Source: CALKWS01 sp035302405 (lineage in GTDB: Bacteria; Actinomycetota; Actinomycetes; Actinomycetales; Beutenbergiaceae). From it: DNA of 64,000 nucleotides. The stretch covers positions 11,529-75,528 of the forward strand of contig DATGSR010000115.1 of assembly GCA_035302405.1 (NCBI GenBank), in the 5' to 3' direction. The notes under the pieces were generated by a model. The model was given only the letters and a program-made list of their open reading frames with translations. It did no database searches and had not been told where the DNA came from. The position numbers and the translations under genes were made by a program. Of this stretch, positions 9,501 to 16,247 are shown piece after piece; the stretch's first letter is position 1, and every line of letters begins with the position of its first letter.

Positions 9501-9992
9501 CTGATCGACCTGATCAACCAGTACCGGCGCAACGGTATGGCGTTGGGTGAAGCGATCGAGGAAGGTGCCCGCCACCGGTTGCGGCCGATCCTGATGACCG
9601 CGTTCGCCGCGATGGGGGCGCTCACGCCAATGGCGCTGGGCATCACCGGCGGCGGTGCGTTCATCTCCCGGCCGTTGGCGCTGGTGGTGATCGGCGGGCT
9701 GTTCACCTCCACCATCCTGACGCTCATCCTGGTGCCAGTGCTGTACCGGGTGGTGGAGTCCCGTCGGCGTGGCCCCGCGCCCGGTGACGACGAGTTCGAG
9801 CGGATCGGTGCCACCGCCGCAACCGCTCCGGCGTCCCAGGTATTGGGCGACCATGACCACACCACCCAGTACCCCCGCGCCGCGGCCCCCGACGACTCGC
9901 ATCCGGCCAGCCACCCCTCGGCGCAGGATGAGACGGCGGACAGCGGCCCCGAGAAGAACACCCGCCGGCGCGGGTTGTGGCGCCGCCGCTAG
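6558..9992 (+). CDS. RND-family permease (AcrB/HAE-1-like) with Pro-rich insertion
   Basis: The 1144-residue protein shows the duplicated RND plan: an N-terminal helix, a large extracytoplasmic loop (LKQELIPDFEVPVVVVVTTYPGAS-like opening), a helix bundle, a second loop and a second bundle. The proton-relay pair in GRVVDDSIVVIEN lies near residue 396. The second bundle includes FAAMGALTPMALG. Residues about 775-835 form a Pro/Leu/Gly/Glu-rich insertion in the second docking-like hairpin. No membrane-fusion partner is adjacent, as expected in a monoderm. The start is GTG 6558, seven bases after GAAAGG; a TTG 30 bases upstream is less likely. The proton-driven export substrate is unknown. Confidence 0.9.
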   Translation: MIAFARFSLRNRALVALATIIAVVGGVWSAATLKQELIPDFEVPVVVVVTTYPGASPEVVDEQVTEPISQAAGAVEGLERTTATSNQNVSNVMLELTYGTEAASAQQQMESALSRVSLPSAADPQVIVGSFDDLPVVQLAVAADGDADSIAQTLRDQVVPELEGLDGVRDVSLSGIVDEVVTIQVDPEDLAAEGVSPELIMATLEQNGVVIPAGTLAAEGQSLSVQVGQNLNTAEDLAGLPVQTATGETISLDDVAEVTQEQDEVTSFARTNGQPSFGIAVTATPEGNTVEISERVQDLLPELELMLGEGAQISVIVDQAPFIEQSVEDLAVEGVLGLVFAVIVILLFLRAWRPTAVTAVSIPLSLLITIVGIHTVGYTLNLLTLAALTVSIGRVVDDSIVVIENIERHLSYGGSKAHAVLQGVREVAGAITSATIATAAVFIPIGLVGGLVGELFRPFAFTAAAALMVSLLVALTIVPVLAWWFLPVAQGEAPTAAQQEEIRAKERRGWLQRGYLATLRTALARPAVTLLIAAGLLGGTIALVPQMETEFIGDTGENTLSITQAMPAGTSLEARDEAAAQVEDVLAEIDEVETYQVTGGQAEGIAAFFGGGQDAMFMVALELDADAVAVEDELRDRLAGLDEDHGEITVSAGEAALAGGLEVVVTATAQEDLEHAAEQVREAVENVPDTTDVASNLAEDLPTVTVTVDREEAAEAGVSEAQIGQTVASALGGVPSGELVTDTGNTEIVMQIGDVPLTIEDLRDLQVATLAPEPADMPGAPDGLPPGAPLPGEGGQLPEGALPEDLPDAQVPGAPLPGDLPEGMDPGQLPEPEPVLLGDIAEVEEVALPASITRSDGLRSATITAASTATDLGAQGVELQNALADLDLPEGVDATIGGVMADQEDAFSSLGIALLLSVAIVYLVMVGTFRSLIQPLILMISVPFAATGSIGLLLITGTPLGVAGLVGALMLVGVVVTNAIVLIDLINQYRRNGMALGEAIEEGARHRLRPILMTAFAAMGALTPMALGITGGGAFISRPLALVVIGGLFTSTILTLILVPVLYRVVESRRRGPAPGDDEFERIGATAATAPASQVLGDHDHTTQYPRAAAPDDSHPASHPSAQDETADSGPEKNTRRRGLWRRR

Positions 9993-10091
9993 CAACGGCC
10001 GTACGCCCTGAACGGCCCATGCGGTGCGCGCCCCGGCACTACCGCCATCGGACGACGGCAGCCTCTGCCCGACGCCACGACACCCATGCCG

Positions 10092-10109
10092 CCGCGCGCC
10101 GGCGCGCGG
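10092..10109. repeat. 18 bp GC palindrome downstream of RND gene
   Basis: CCGCGCGCCGGCGCGCGG is a perfect palindrome 100 bases after the RND stop. It can fold as a hairpin with a 4-base loop but has no T-run. It may act as a terminator or simply reflect GC-rich sequence. Confidence 0.4.
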
Positions 10110-10155
10110 CGCAGGCCTGAAACTCGTGCGGTCGTGGGGTTGGGGAGCGGGGCAA

Positions 10156-10167
10156 TAGTGTGAAGCC
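10156..10167 (+). promoter_or_regulatory. Candidate leaderless -10 element for the NYN gene
   Basis: TAGTGT at 10156-10161 is followed by six bases and the ATG at 10168. No ribosome-binding site is present, which fits a leaderless transcript. Confidence 0.45.
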
Positions 10168-11268
10168 ATGAATTCCGATGAACGGCTGGCCGTTTTCCTC
10201 GACTATGAGAACCTCGCGATCGGTGTGCGTGACCTGGGTGGTGAGGCCTTCACGTTCCGACCGATCGCCGATGCCCTTGCCGCCCGCGGCCGAGTGGTGG
10301 TGCGTCGGGCGTACGCGGATTGGTCCTTCTTCGATGAGGACCGCCACGACCTGACGCGCGAACACATCGAACTGATCGAGATGCCCCAGCACCAAGGGGC
10401 GTCGCGCAAGAACGCCGCGGACATCAAAATGGTGGTCGACGCGGTGGAGATGGCATTCGAACGCGATTACATCTCCACGTTCGTGATCTGCACCGGAGAC
10501 AGCGACTTCTCCCCGCTGGTGCACAAACTGCGAGAAATGAACAAGCAGGTGATCGGCATCGGGGTGGCCAATTCCACTTCCAAGTTGCTGCCTTCCGCCT
10601 GTGATGAGTTCCTCTTCTACGACCGACTGGAAGGTGTGGACCTCTCCAGTGCACGGGCCGCCCGCCGCGGGCGGCAGGAGCCGGCCAGGACGCAACCCGC
10701 AGGGAACGCGGAGCCCAGCGGGGTCGCTGAAACTCCCGAGCCCGGTGACGTCGAAGCACCGGAGGCAGTGTCAGGCGCCGATGCGGCAGACCAGGGCGAT
10801 CCGTCACTGGCGGTGCTGGTCGCCCAGACGTTGGCGGACCTGAGTTCCTCCAGCGGGGCGGTGACTGCCTCGGTGCTCAAGCGCACCTTGCTACGAAAAG
10901 ACCCCACGTTCAGTGAATCGGATTACGGGTTCCGCACCTTCGGGGAGTGTTTGCGCCATTTGGAAGGCCGCGGGTTGGTGGAGATCTCCCCGGGCCCGGC
11001 GGCGGGGGATCCGGAGGTGTCACTGCCCGAGCGCGGCGAGCGGGAAGTGTCCTTCGCCCTCCTGGCCTCCGTGGTGAAGCAAGCCGGAGAACCGGTGCCG
11101 TTGTCCGGCTTGAAGGACCGGATGCGTAAGGAACGGGCCGAGTTCTCGGAGAAGACGCTGGGTTACCGCAACTTCCTGCAGTTCGTCCGCGCTGCTTCGG
11201 CTGCGTCCTTTGTTGACCTGCGGTGGGATCAGCACTCGGAGGACTACCTCCTCACCGCCTCTGCTTAA
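10168..11268 (+). CDS. NYN-domain putative RNase with OST-HTH/LOTUS domains
   Basis: Residues 1-155 form a NYN (PIN-like, LabA/DUF88) nuclease domain with the expected acidic residues Asp12, Asp85, Asp111 and Asp113, in FLDYEN, NAADIKMVVD and TGDSDF. A linker rich in Glu, Pro and Ala (about 165-210) follows. Two OST-HTH/LOTUS-like winged-helix modules cover about 212-285 and 290-362; GFRTFGECLRHLEGRGLVEI and GYRNFLQFVRAA are the recognisable segments. LOTUS domains bind RNA in other systems, so a ribonuclease or RNA-surveillance role is likely. It appears monocistronic. No target can be read from the neighbourhood. Confidence 0.88.
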   Translation: MNSDERLAVFLDYENLAIGVRDLGGEAFTFRPIADALAARGRVVVRRAYADWSFFDEDRHDLTREHIELIEMPQHQGASRKNAADIKMVVDAVEMAFERDYISTFVICTGDSDFSPLVHKLREMNKQVIGIGVANSTSKLLPSACDEFLFYDRLEGVDLSSARAARRGRQEPARTQPAGNAEPSGVAETPEPGDVEAPEAVSGADAADQGDPSLAVLVAQTLADLSSSSGAVTASVLKRTLLRKDPTFSESDYGFRTFGECLRHLEGRGLVEISPGPAAGDPEVSLPERGEREVSFALLASVVKQAGEPVPLSGLKDRMRKERAEFSEKTLGYRNFLQFVRAASAASFVDLRWDQHSEDYLLTASA

Positions 11269-11280
11269 CTGCGCCCCCGA

Positions 11281-11359
11281 GCGCGTGGATAGCCCCTGGG
11301 CGCATGGGTAGCCCTCGCGGTGAGTGGCCCACCGGAGCCCGTGGGTATACTCGCCGCAC
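11281..11359. repeat. Degenerate 19-20 bp tandem array (array D)
   Basis: About four units follow the NYN stop codon. Units 11281-11299 and 11300-11319 both read GCGCxTGGxTAGCCC. Two weaker units with GTGAGTGG and CCGTGGGTA continue to 11359. The TGGGTAG-type core resembles the cores of arrays A, C and E. Confidence 0.6.
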
Positions 11360-11405
11360 GGAGATACGCAAAGCGCGCATTACATAAATAGGTGATCCAC
11401 GTCAC

Positions 11406-11424
11406 ATAGGTTAGGCTAACCTAT
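11406..11424. promoter_or_regulatory. IdeR/DtxR-type iron box
   Basis: ATAGGTTAGGCTAACCTAT is a perfect 19-base inverted repeat around a central G. It matches the known IdeR/DtxR consensus TTAGGTTAGSCTAACCTAA except at the outer bases. It lies 155 bases upstream of the siderophore importer start, so the operon should be repressed by iron-loaded IdeR/DtxR. It is the only such box I found in the window. Confidence 0.9.
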
Positions 11425-11578
11425 GTTGGCTTGCTAGCCTCAGGGTGAGTCGACTTCCGGAGGGTTCCGGAGCCGGCGATTGTTCAGTGCGCCTCGGTCG
11501 TGAAGGAGTCGGGTTGGCTATCCATGCCTCTTGCCCCTCGGGCCGTCGCCGCACCACCCAACGAGGTATGGAGACCAC

Positions 11579-12571
11579 GTGACCGTGACGCATCGCCGCT
11601 GGAGCGGCGCAATCTGCGCAGCCGCCGCCGCGACCCTGCTGGTATCGGCCTGTTCAGGAGCAGCGGGAGATACCCAGGCTGACGCCGAGGAACAAGGTTC
11701 CGCCGATGCCGATACCGTGACCATCACGGACAACCACGGAACCCACGAGGTGCCGGTCAATCCCGAAAGGGTCGTGGCGCTGGACAACCTCACCGCCCAG
11801 ACCCTTGCAGACTGGGACGTGGACCTCGTAGCCGCGCCACAACAGTTGTTCCGACTGTGGCCCGAGTACGCCGAGAACCCCGATGTGCTGGACGTGGGCA
11901 GCCACCGCGAGCCGGACCTGGAGCAGATCGTGGCCGCAGATGCGGACCTGATCATCACCGGCGGGCGGTTCGGCGCATACTACGAGGAACTACGCGAACT
12001 CAACCCGAACGTGATCGACCTGTCGGTGCGCGAGGGCGAGGACCACTCCGAGGAACTCAAGCGGCAGACCGAGGTGCTCGGGCAGATCTTCGACCGTACC
12101 GATGAGGCCGAGGAACTAATCGCCGAGTTCGACCAAGCGGTCGCCGATGCGGCGCAGGCCTACAACGGCGAGGACACCGTGGTGGGCCTACTCACCTCCG
12201 GCGGGCAGATCCTGTACGCCGCCCCCGGCGACGGGCGCAGCGTCGGGGTGCTCTTCCCCGCCCTGGGTCTGAAGCCCGGGGTGGAAGTGGAAGCCGAGGA
12301 CACCTCCCACGGCGATGACATCAGTGTGGAACTGATCGCCGACGCGAACCCCGACTGGCTGGTGGTGCTCGACCGTGACGCCCTCTTCGATGAGGACGAC
12401 TACGTCTCCGCACGCGAGTTGATCGCCGACTCCGAGGCGCTGCAACACGTCACCGCTGTGGAAGAGGACCACATCATCTACCTATCCGGGAACTTCTACC
12501 TCACTGAAGGGATCCAGGCCTACACCGAGTTGTACAACGACGTGGCCGAGGCATTTACCGCGGCCAACTGA
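11579..12571 (+). CDS. Iron-siderophore ABC transporter substrate-binding lipoprotein
   Basis: The 330-residue protein has a signal peptide ending in LLVSAC (Cys25), followed by a FecB-type binding fold opening with TITDNHGTHEVPVNPERVVAL. It should capture ferric siderophore outside the membrane and deliver it to the two permeases encoded next. Overall it resembles YclQ/CeuE/FatB-type catecholate or petrobactin receptors, but the ligand cannot be fixed from sequence. GTG 11579 is chosen because GGAG precedes it and the signal peptide then starts the protein. It is the first gene of a four-gene operon under the iron box; the next gene starts 36 bases after its stop. Confidence 0.93.
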   Translation: MTVTHRRWSGAICAAAAATLLVSACSGAAGDTQADAEEQGSADADTVTITDNHGTHEVPVNPERVVALDNLTAQTLADWDVDLVAAPQQLFRLWPEYAENPDVLDVGSHREPDLEQIVAADADLIITGGRFGAYYEELRELNPNVIDLSVREGEDHSEELKRQTEVLGQIFDRTDEAEELIAEFDQAVADAAQAYNGEDTVVGLLTSGGQILYAAPGDGRSVGVLFPALGLKPGVEVEAEDTSHGDDISVELIADANPDWLVVLDRDALFDEDDYVSARELIADSEALQHVTAVEEDHIIYLSGNFYLTEGIQAYTELYNDVAEAFTAAN

Positions 12572-12607
12572 CCGGCAGCCGCCTGCTGCTGAACAAGCGA
12601 AGGATTC

Positions 12608-13609
12608 ATGACCACCATCTCCACCACCCACCGCACCGCCGTCGCACCGCTCCGTAAGAGGGCGCTGGGCCGGCTGGCCCTTCCCGCGGCCGTCGCGGTG
12701 GTGGTGGGGCTGGTGGTCCTTTCGTTGAACGTGGGCGTGTACGACCTGAATGAGGAGACGTTCGGGTCCGAGATGCTGTGGATCACCCGGGTGCCCCGCA
12801 CAGCGGCCTTAGTGCTGGCCGGGGTGGCGATGGCCATGTGCGGGTTGATCATGCAGATGCTCACCCAGAACAAATTCGTCGAGCCCTCCACCGTGGGCAC
12901 CAGCGAGTGGGCCGGGTTGGGCTTACTAGTGAGTTTCCTCGTCATGCCGTTGGCGTCGCTGACCACCCGGATCATCGTCGCCAGCCTGTTCGCCTTCGGC
13001 GGCACCATGTTGTTCATGGCGATCCTGCGGCGGGTGGTGCTGCGCACGTCGCTGATCGTGCCGCTGATCGGCATCATGCTGAGCGCGGTGGTCGGAGCGT
13101 TCTCCACCTATGTGGCGATGTCCACCGAACGGCTGCAGATGCTCGGCACCTGGTTCATGGGCAGTTTCACCTCGGTGGTGCGCGGTCGTTACGAGGTGTT
13201 GTGGATCGTGGCGATCATCGTGGTGGTGATCTATATCGCCGCCGACCGGTTCACCGTGGCCGGGCTGGGGGAGGAGATCGCGACCAACGTCGGCTTGAAC
13301 TATCGGCGCATGATGATCATCGGCACCACGTTGGTGGCGCTGGCTACGGGAGTGACCACCGTCGTCGTCGGTTTCCTGCCGTTCCTGGGGCTGGTGGTCC
13401 CGAATCTGGTGTCGATGATCCGCGGGGACGACCTGCGCAGCAACATCCCCTGGGTGTGCGTGGGCGGGGCGGGTCTGATCATCGCCTGCGACATTCTGGG
13501 TCGAGTGGTGCGCTACCCGTTCGAGGTGCCGGTGGCGATGATCCTCGGCCTGTTCGGCGCAGCGGTGTTCATCGTGCTGCTGCTGCGGCAACGCCGGGTG
13601 GGGGTGTGA
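12608..13609 (+). CDS. Iron-siderophore ABC transporter permease 1 (FecCD family)
   Basis: The 333-residue polytopic membrane protein is of the YclN/CeuB/FatD type: about nine helices, the segment PRTAALVLAGVAMAMCGLIMQ after the first helix, and GFLPFLGLVVPNLVS near the ATPase-contact region. It should form half of a heterodimeric channel with the next gene product. ATG 12608 has AAGGA upstream. It lies between the binding protein and permease 2 in the iron-box operon. Confidence 0.93.
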   Translation: MTTISTTHRTAVAPLRKRALGRLALPAAVAVVVGLVVLSLNVGVYDLNEETFGSEMLWITRVPRTAALVLAGVAMAMCGLIMQMLTQNKFVEPSTVGTSEWAGLGLLVSFLVMPLASLTTRIIVASLFAFGGTMLFMAILRRVVLRTSLIVPLIGIMLSAVVGAFSTYVAMSTERLQMLGTWFMGSFTSVVRGRYEVLWIVAIIVVVIYIAADRFTVAGLGEEIATNVGLNYRRMMIIGTTLVALATGVTTVVVGFLPFLGLVVPNLVSMIRGDDLRSNIPWVCVGGAGLIIACDILGRVVRYPFEVPVAMILGLFGAAVFIVLLLRQRRVGV

Positions 13610-13613
13610 ACCG

Positions 13614-14711
13614 ATGACCTTGGTGTCCAAAACTCCAGCACCGGCCCGCGGCGCCCAGGCGCCGTTCGTTTCCGCCCCCGCAACCGCGTCCAGCGCCCCG
13701 GAACTCCAGGCCACCGCCCCCGCGCGCGCGTTCGACCCCGACCAGCGCCGCAAAGGCCTGTGGCGAATGGCCGTGCTCGGGGCGCTGGCGGTGGTATTCG
13801 CGGTGCTGCTGCTGGTCTATGACAACCCGATGGAGGTCGGCTCCGACGGGTTCTGGCGGATCCTGCAGATGCGTGCCACCACCGTGGGCACGATCGTGGT
13901 GGTGGCCTTCTGCCAGGCGGTGGCCACGGTCATTTTCCACACCGCGACCGGCAACCGGATCCTCACGCCCTCGATCATGGGCTTCGATGCGCTGTACCGG
14001 GTGATCCAGACCGCGCTGGTGTTCGTGTTCGGCGCCGGGGCGCTGGCCGCCACCGACGGGCTGCCGAAGGTGTTGGTCCAGTCGGCGATCATGATCGGGT
14101 TCGCCACCTTGCTGTACGGCTGGTTGTTCTCCGGACGATTCGCGAACCTGCACATCATGCTGCTCATCGGCGTGGTGCTCGGCGCCGGATTCGGATCGCT
14201 GGCCACCTTCATGCAGCGCCTGCTCACGCCCAGTGAGTTCGACGTGCTCACCGCCAGGCTGTTCGGGAACATGAGCAACTCCAACGAGGCCTATCTGCCC
14301 TGGGCAGCGCTGTTGTGTGTGGTGGTGGGCACGCTGGTGTGGCGCAAACGCCACCAGTTCGATGTGATCGCGTTGGGCCGGGACACCGCGGTGAACCTGG
14401 GGCTGAACCACCGCGCCGAGGTCATCAAGACGCTGGTGATCGTGGCGGTGCTGATCTCGGTGTCCACCTCCATGGTCGGACCGATGACGTTCTTCGGCTT
14501 CATCGTGGCCACGATCTCTTACCAGATCTCCAAGTCCCAGAAGCATGCCTATGTATTGCCGACGGCGGCGCTGCTCGGGGTGGTCACGTTGCTAGGGTCC
14601 TACTTCATCCTGCGGCACGTGTTCTACGCCGCCGGCCTGGTGACGGTGATCATCGAACTGGCCGGGGGGTTGTTCTTCCTCATCTACCTGCTGCGGAAGG
14701 GATCGCTGTGA
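13614..14711 (+). CDS. Iron-siderophore ABC transporter permease 2 (FecCD family)
   Basis: The 365-residue permease is of the YclO/CeuC/FatC type and is the partner of the preceding gene. About 45 residues rich in Ala, Pro and Thr precede the first helix, which is longer than usual. Recognisable segments include HTATGNRILTPSIMGFDALYR and VGPMTFFGFIVATISYQ. The ATG lies four bases after the permease 1 stop, and its TGA overlaps the GTG of the ATPase gene (GTGA), so the operon is tightly coupled. Confidence 0.93.
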   Translation: MTLVSKTPAPARGAQAPFVSAPATASSAPELQATAPARAFDPDQRRKGLWRMAVLGALAVVFAVLLLVYDNPMEVGSDGFWRILQMRATTVGTIVVVAFCQAVATVIFHTATGNRILTPSIMGFDALYRVIQTALVFVFGAGALAATDGLPKVLVQSAIMIGFATLLYGWLFSGRFANLHIMLLIGVVLGAGFGSLATFMQRLLTPSEFDVLTARLFGNMSNSNEAYLPWAALLCVVVGTLVWRKRHQFDVIALGRDTAVNLGLNHRAEVIKTLVIVAVLISVSTSMVGPMTFFGFIVATISYQISKSQKHAYVLPTAALLGVVTLLGSYFILRHVFYAAGLVTVIIELAGGLFFLIYLLRKGSL

Positions 14712-15466
14712 TCGAAGTCCGAGGTGTGCACAAGGCGTACTCGGGCAAGACGGTCCTCGGTCCGGTGGACGCCACGATCCCCTCCGGTGGGATCACCGCA
14801 CTCGTTGGACCCAACGGCGCCGGTAAGTCCACGATGCTCACCATCATCGGCAGGCTGCTGGAGGCCGACGCCGGCACCGTGCACGTGGGCGGTCTGGATG
14901 TGCGCAAGGCCGACTCGCGCACGTTGGCCCGCACGATGTCCATCCTGCGCCAGGAGAACCACTTCGTTACCCGGCTGACGGTGCGCCAACTGGTGGGGTT
15001 CGGGCGCTTCCCGCACTCCGGGGGACGGTTGACCAAGCACGACCACGAGATGGTGAACCAGGCGCTGGAGTTCCTGGATCTGAACGACTTGGCCGACCGG
15101 TTCTTGGACCAGCTCTCCGGCGGGCAGCGTCAGCGCGCCTACGTGGCGATGGTGTTGGCCCAGGACACCGACTACCTGCTGCTGGATGAGCCGCTGAACA
15201 ACCTGGACATGCAGCATGCGGTGGCGATGATGAAGCAACTGCGCCGGGCTGCCGACGAGTTGGGCAAGACGATCGTGATCGTGGTCCATGACATCAACTA
15301 CGCCGCCGCCTACGCCGACCGGATCATCGCCCTGCGCGAGGGGCAGGTGGTGCACATGGGCACTCCGGCGGAGATCATGACCTCGGCTGTGTTGTCGGAG
15401 GTGTTCAGCACGAACATCAAGGTGCTGGACTCCGAGCCCTACCCGCTGGCGGTCTACTACCGCTGA
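14708..15466 (+). CDS. Iron-siderophore ABC transporter ATPase
   Basis: The 252-residue protein is a FecE/YclP-type ATPase: Walker A GPNGAGKST near residues 35-43, signature LSGGQRQR near 137-144, Walker B LLLDEPLNNLD near 158-168 and a switch His in VVHDINYAAAY. It powers uptake through the two permeases upstream. The GTG start overlaps the permease 2 stop by four bases. It is the last gene of the operon and is followed by a short hairpin at 15502-15521. Confidence 0.94.
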   Translation: MIEVRGVHKAYSGKTVLGPVDATIPSGGITALVGPNGAGKSTMLTIIGRLLEADAGTVHVGGLDVRKADSRTLARTMSILRQENHFVTRLTVRQLVGFGRFPHSGGRLTKHDHEMVNQALEFLDLNDLADRFLDQLSGGQRQRAYVAMVLAQDTDYLLLDEPLNNLDMQHAVAMMKQLRRAADELGKTIVIVVHDINYAAAYADRIIALREGQVVHMGTPAEIMTSAVLSEVFSTNIKVLDSEPYPLAVYYR

Positions 15467-15501
15467 GGGCGGCAGCCGCGACGGGGGCTGAACCTCGGTC
15501 C

Positions 15502-15521
15502 CGCGCTTCCGCGGAAGCGTG
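15502..15521 (+). terminator. Candidate terminator hairpin after the siderophore operon
   Basis: The 16-base palindrome CGCTTCCGCGGAAGCG at 15504-15519 extends to an 8 bp stem with a CGCG loop. It lies 36 bases after the ATPase stop. There is no T-run, as is common in high-GC actinobacteria. Confidence 0.5.
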
Positions 15522-15579
15522 CGGCGTACCGGACGCCGTGCAGAATCGCTGGGCCGGGACAGGAGTTGACCGCCGCGCC

Positions 15580-15597
15580 GCGCCGCCGCGGCGGCGC
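15580..15597. repeat. 18 bp GC palindrome
   Basis: GCGCCGCCGCGGCGGCGC is a perfect palindrome 20 bases before the start of the small membrane-protein gene. It may affect that gene's translation or be a second termination hairpin. Confidence 0.4.
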
Positions 15598-15617
15598 GCC
15601 CGGACCTACCACCCCCG

Positions 15618-16037
15618 GTGCGGCGGCTGTTGGAAGTCCTGGCGGTGATCCTGCTGGTGCCGGGCGCGGCGCTCCTGATCGTGCCGCTACGGGCGGCCAC
15701 CTGGTGGCCCTGGGACCTGACCGCATTAACCGGTCGCGCCGTGGGAGCGTGGCTGGTGGGCCTGGGCTGGGCGGCCGCCTACACCCGGCTTCGTGGGCGG
15801 CGGCGCACGGTGGGCGCGGTCGGGGCCACCGCGGTCACGTTCGTGTTGCTGCAACTGATCGCTCTGCTCCGCCACGGTGCGGACGTGGACTGGGGCGGCA
15901 TGCTGGTGGCGTTCTTCTGCTTGGTGCTGGTGCTTCTGGCGCTGACCGGGGTGTGGCTGCTCGCCCTGCCCCGCACGGCCGGTGCTGCCGGGCCGAATCG
16001 GACTGTGCGCCGGCCGGCCAGGCACGGTAGAATCTGA
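15618..16037 (+). CDS. Small integral membrane protein of unknown function
   Basis: The 139-residue protein has about four hydrophobic segments (roughly 5-25, 35-57, 68-86 and 92-115) and a short basic tail, PNRTVRRPARHGRI. I do not recognise the family. Strong G/C at third codon positions in this frame and the membrane-like pattern support it over an overlapping frame from 15566. The GTG start has no clear ribosome-binding site, and a GC palindrome lies just upstream. Its 3' end runs into the start of the ileS T-box leader, and a TAGAAT -10-like element for ileS (16028-16033) lies inside its last codons. Confidence 0.7.
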   Translation: MRRLLEVLAVILLVPGAALLIVPLRAATWWPWDLTALTGRAVGAWLVGLGWAAAYTRLRGRRRTVGAVGATAVTFVLLQLIALLRHGADVDWGGMLVAFFCLVLVLLALTGVWLLALPRTAGAAGPNRTVRRPARHGRI

Positions 16038-16237
16038 GGCTGGCGATGACCCGGCTATCACCGGTGAGCCTCCGGAAGAACGGGTCGGCGCGGGTGCGCC
16101 GGCCTCATTAGACCCGGACGGGGCGGCCCGTCACAGCCGGCACAACGAGTGGTCGCTGAGCAGTCGGCGGCAATCGAGGTGGTACCGCGGAGCGCCCGCA
16201 ATTAGGGGCTTCGTCCTCGGGCGACGGTGACGAGGAC
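16036..16237 (+). promoter_or_regulatory. Translational T-box riboswitch controlling ileS
   Basis: The leader has the actinobacterial short-Stem-I T-box plan. GAGGCT (16036-16041) pairs with AGCCTC (16067-16072), enclosing the isoleucine specifier codon ATC at 16057-16059. The conserved GGAAGAACG follows near 16074, and the T-box proper, GAGGTGGTACCGCGG, is at 16176-16190; its TGGT segment pairs with the tRNA acceptor end. Downstream, GTCCTCG (16213-16219) can pair with CGAGGAC (16231-16237), burying the ileS ribosome-binding site. Uncharged tRNA-Ile should free this site and raise IleS synthesis. No T-run terminator is present, which fits translational control. Confidence 0.9.
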
Positions 16238-16247
16238 AAGGACCCCG

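Larger units (their letters stand above)
11269..11578. other. 310-base gap before the siderophore importer
   Basis: The first 90 bases hold tandem array D. The middle holds the iron box at 11406-11424, and the end holds a ribosome-binding site (GGAG at 11570-11573). No gene is visible. A frame open from 11531 joins the downstream gene but lacks a good start and would place the signal peptide internally. Confidence 0.6.

Noticed and set aside
15566..16030. Alternative frame overlapping the small membrane protein
   Set aside because: Its product is Gly/Arg-rich without membrane segments, and third-position GC favours the frame starting at 15618.
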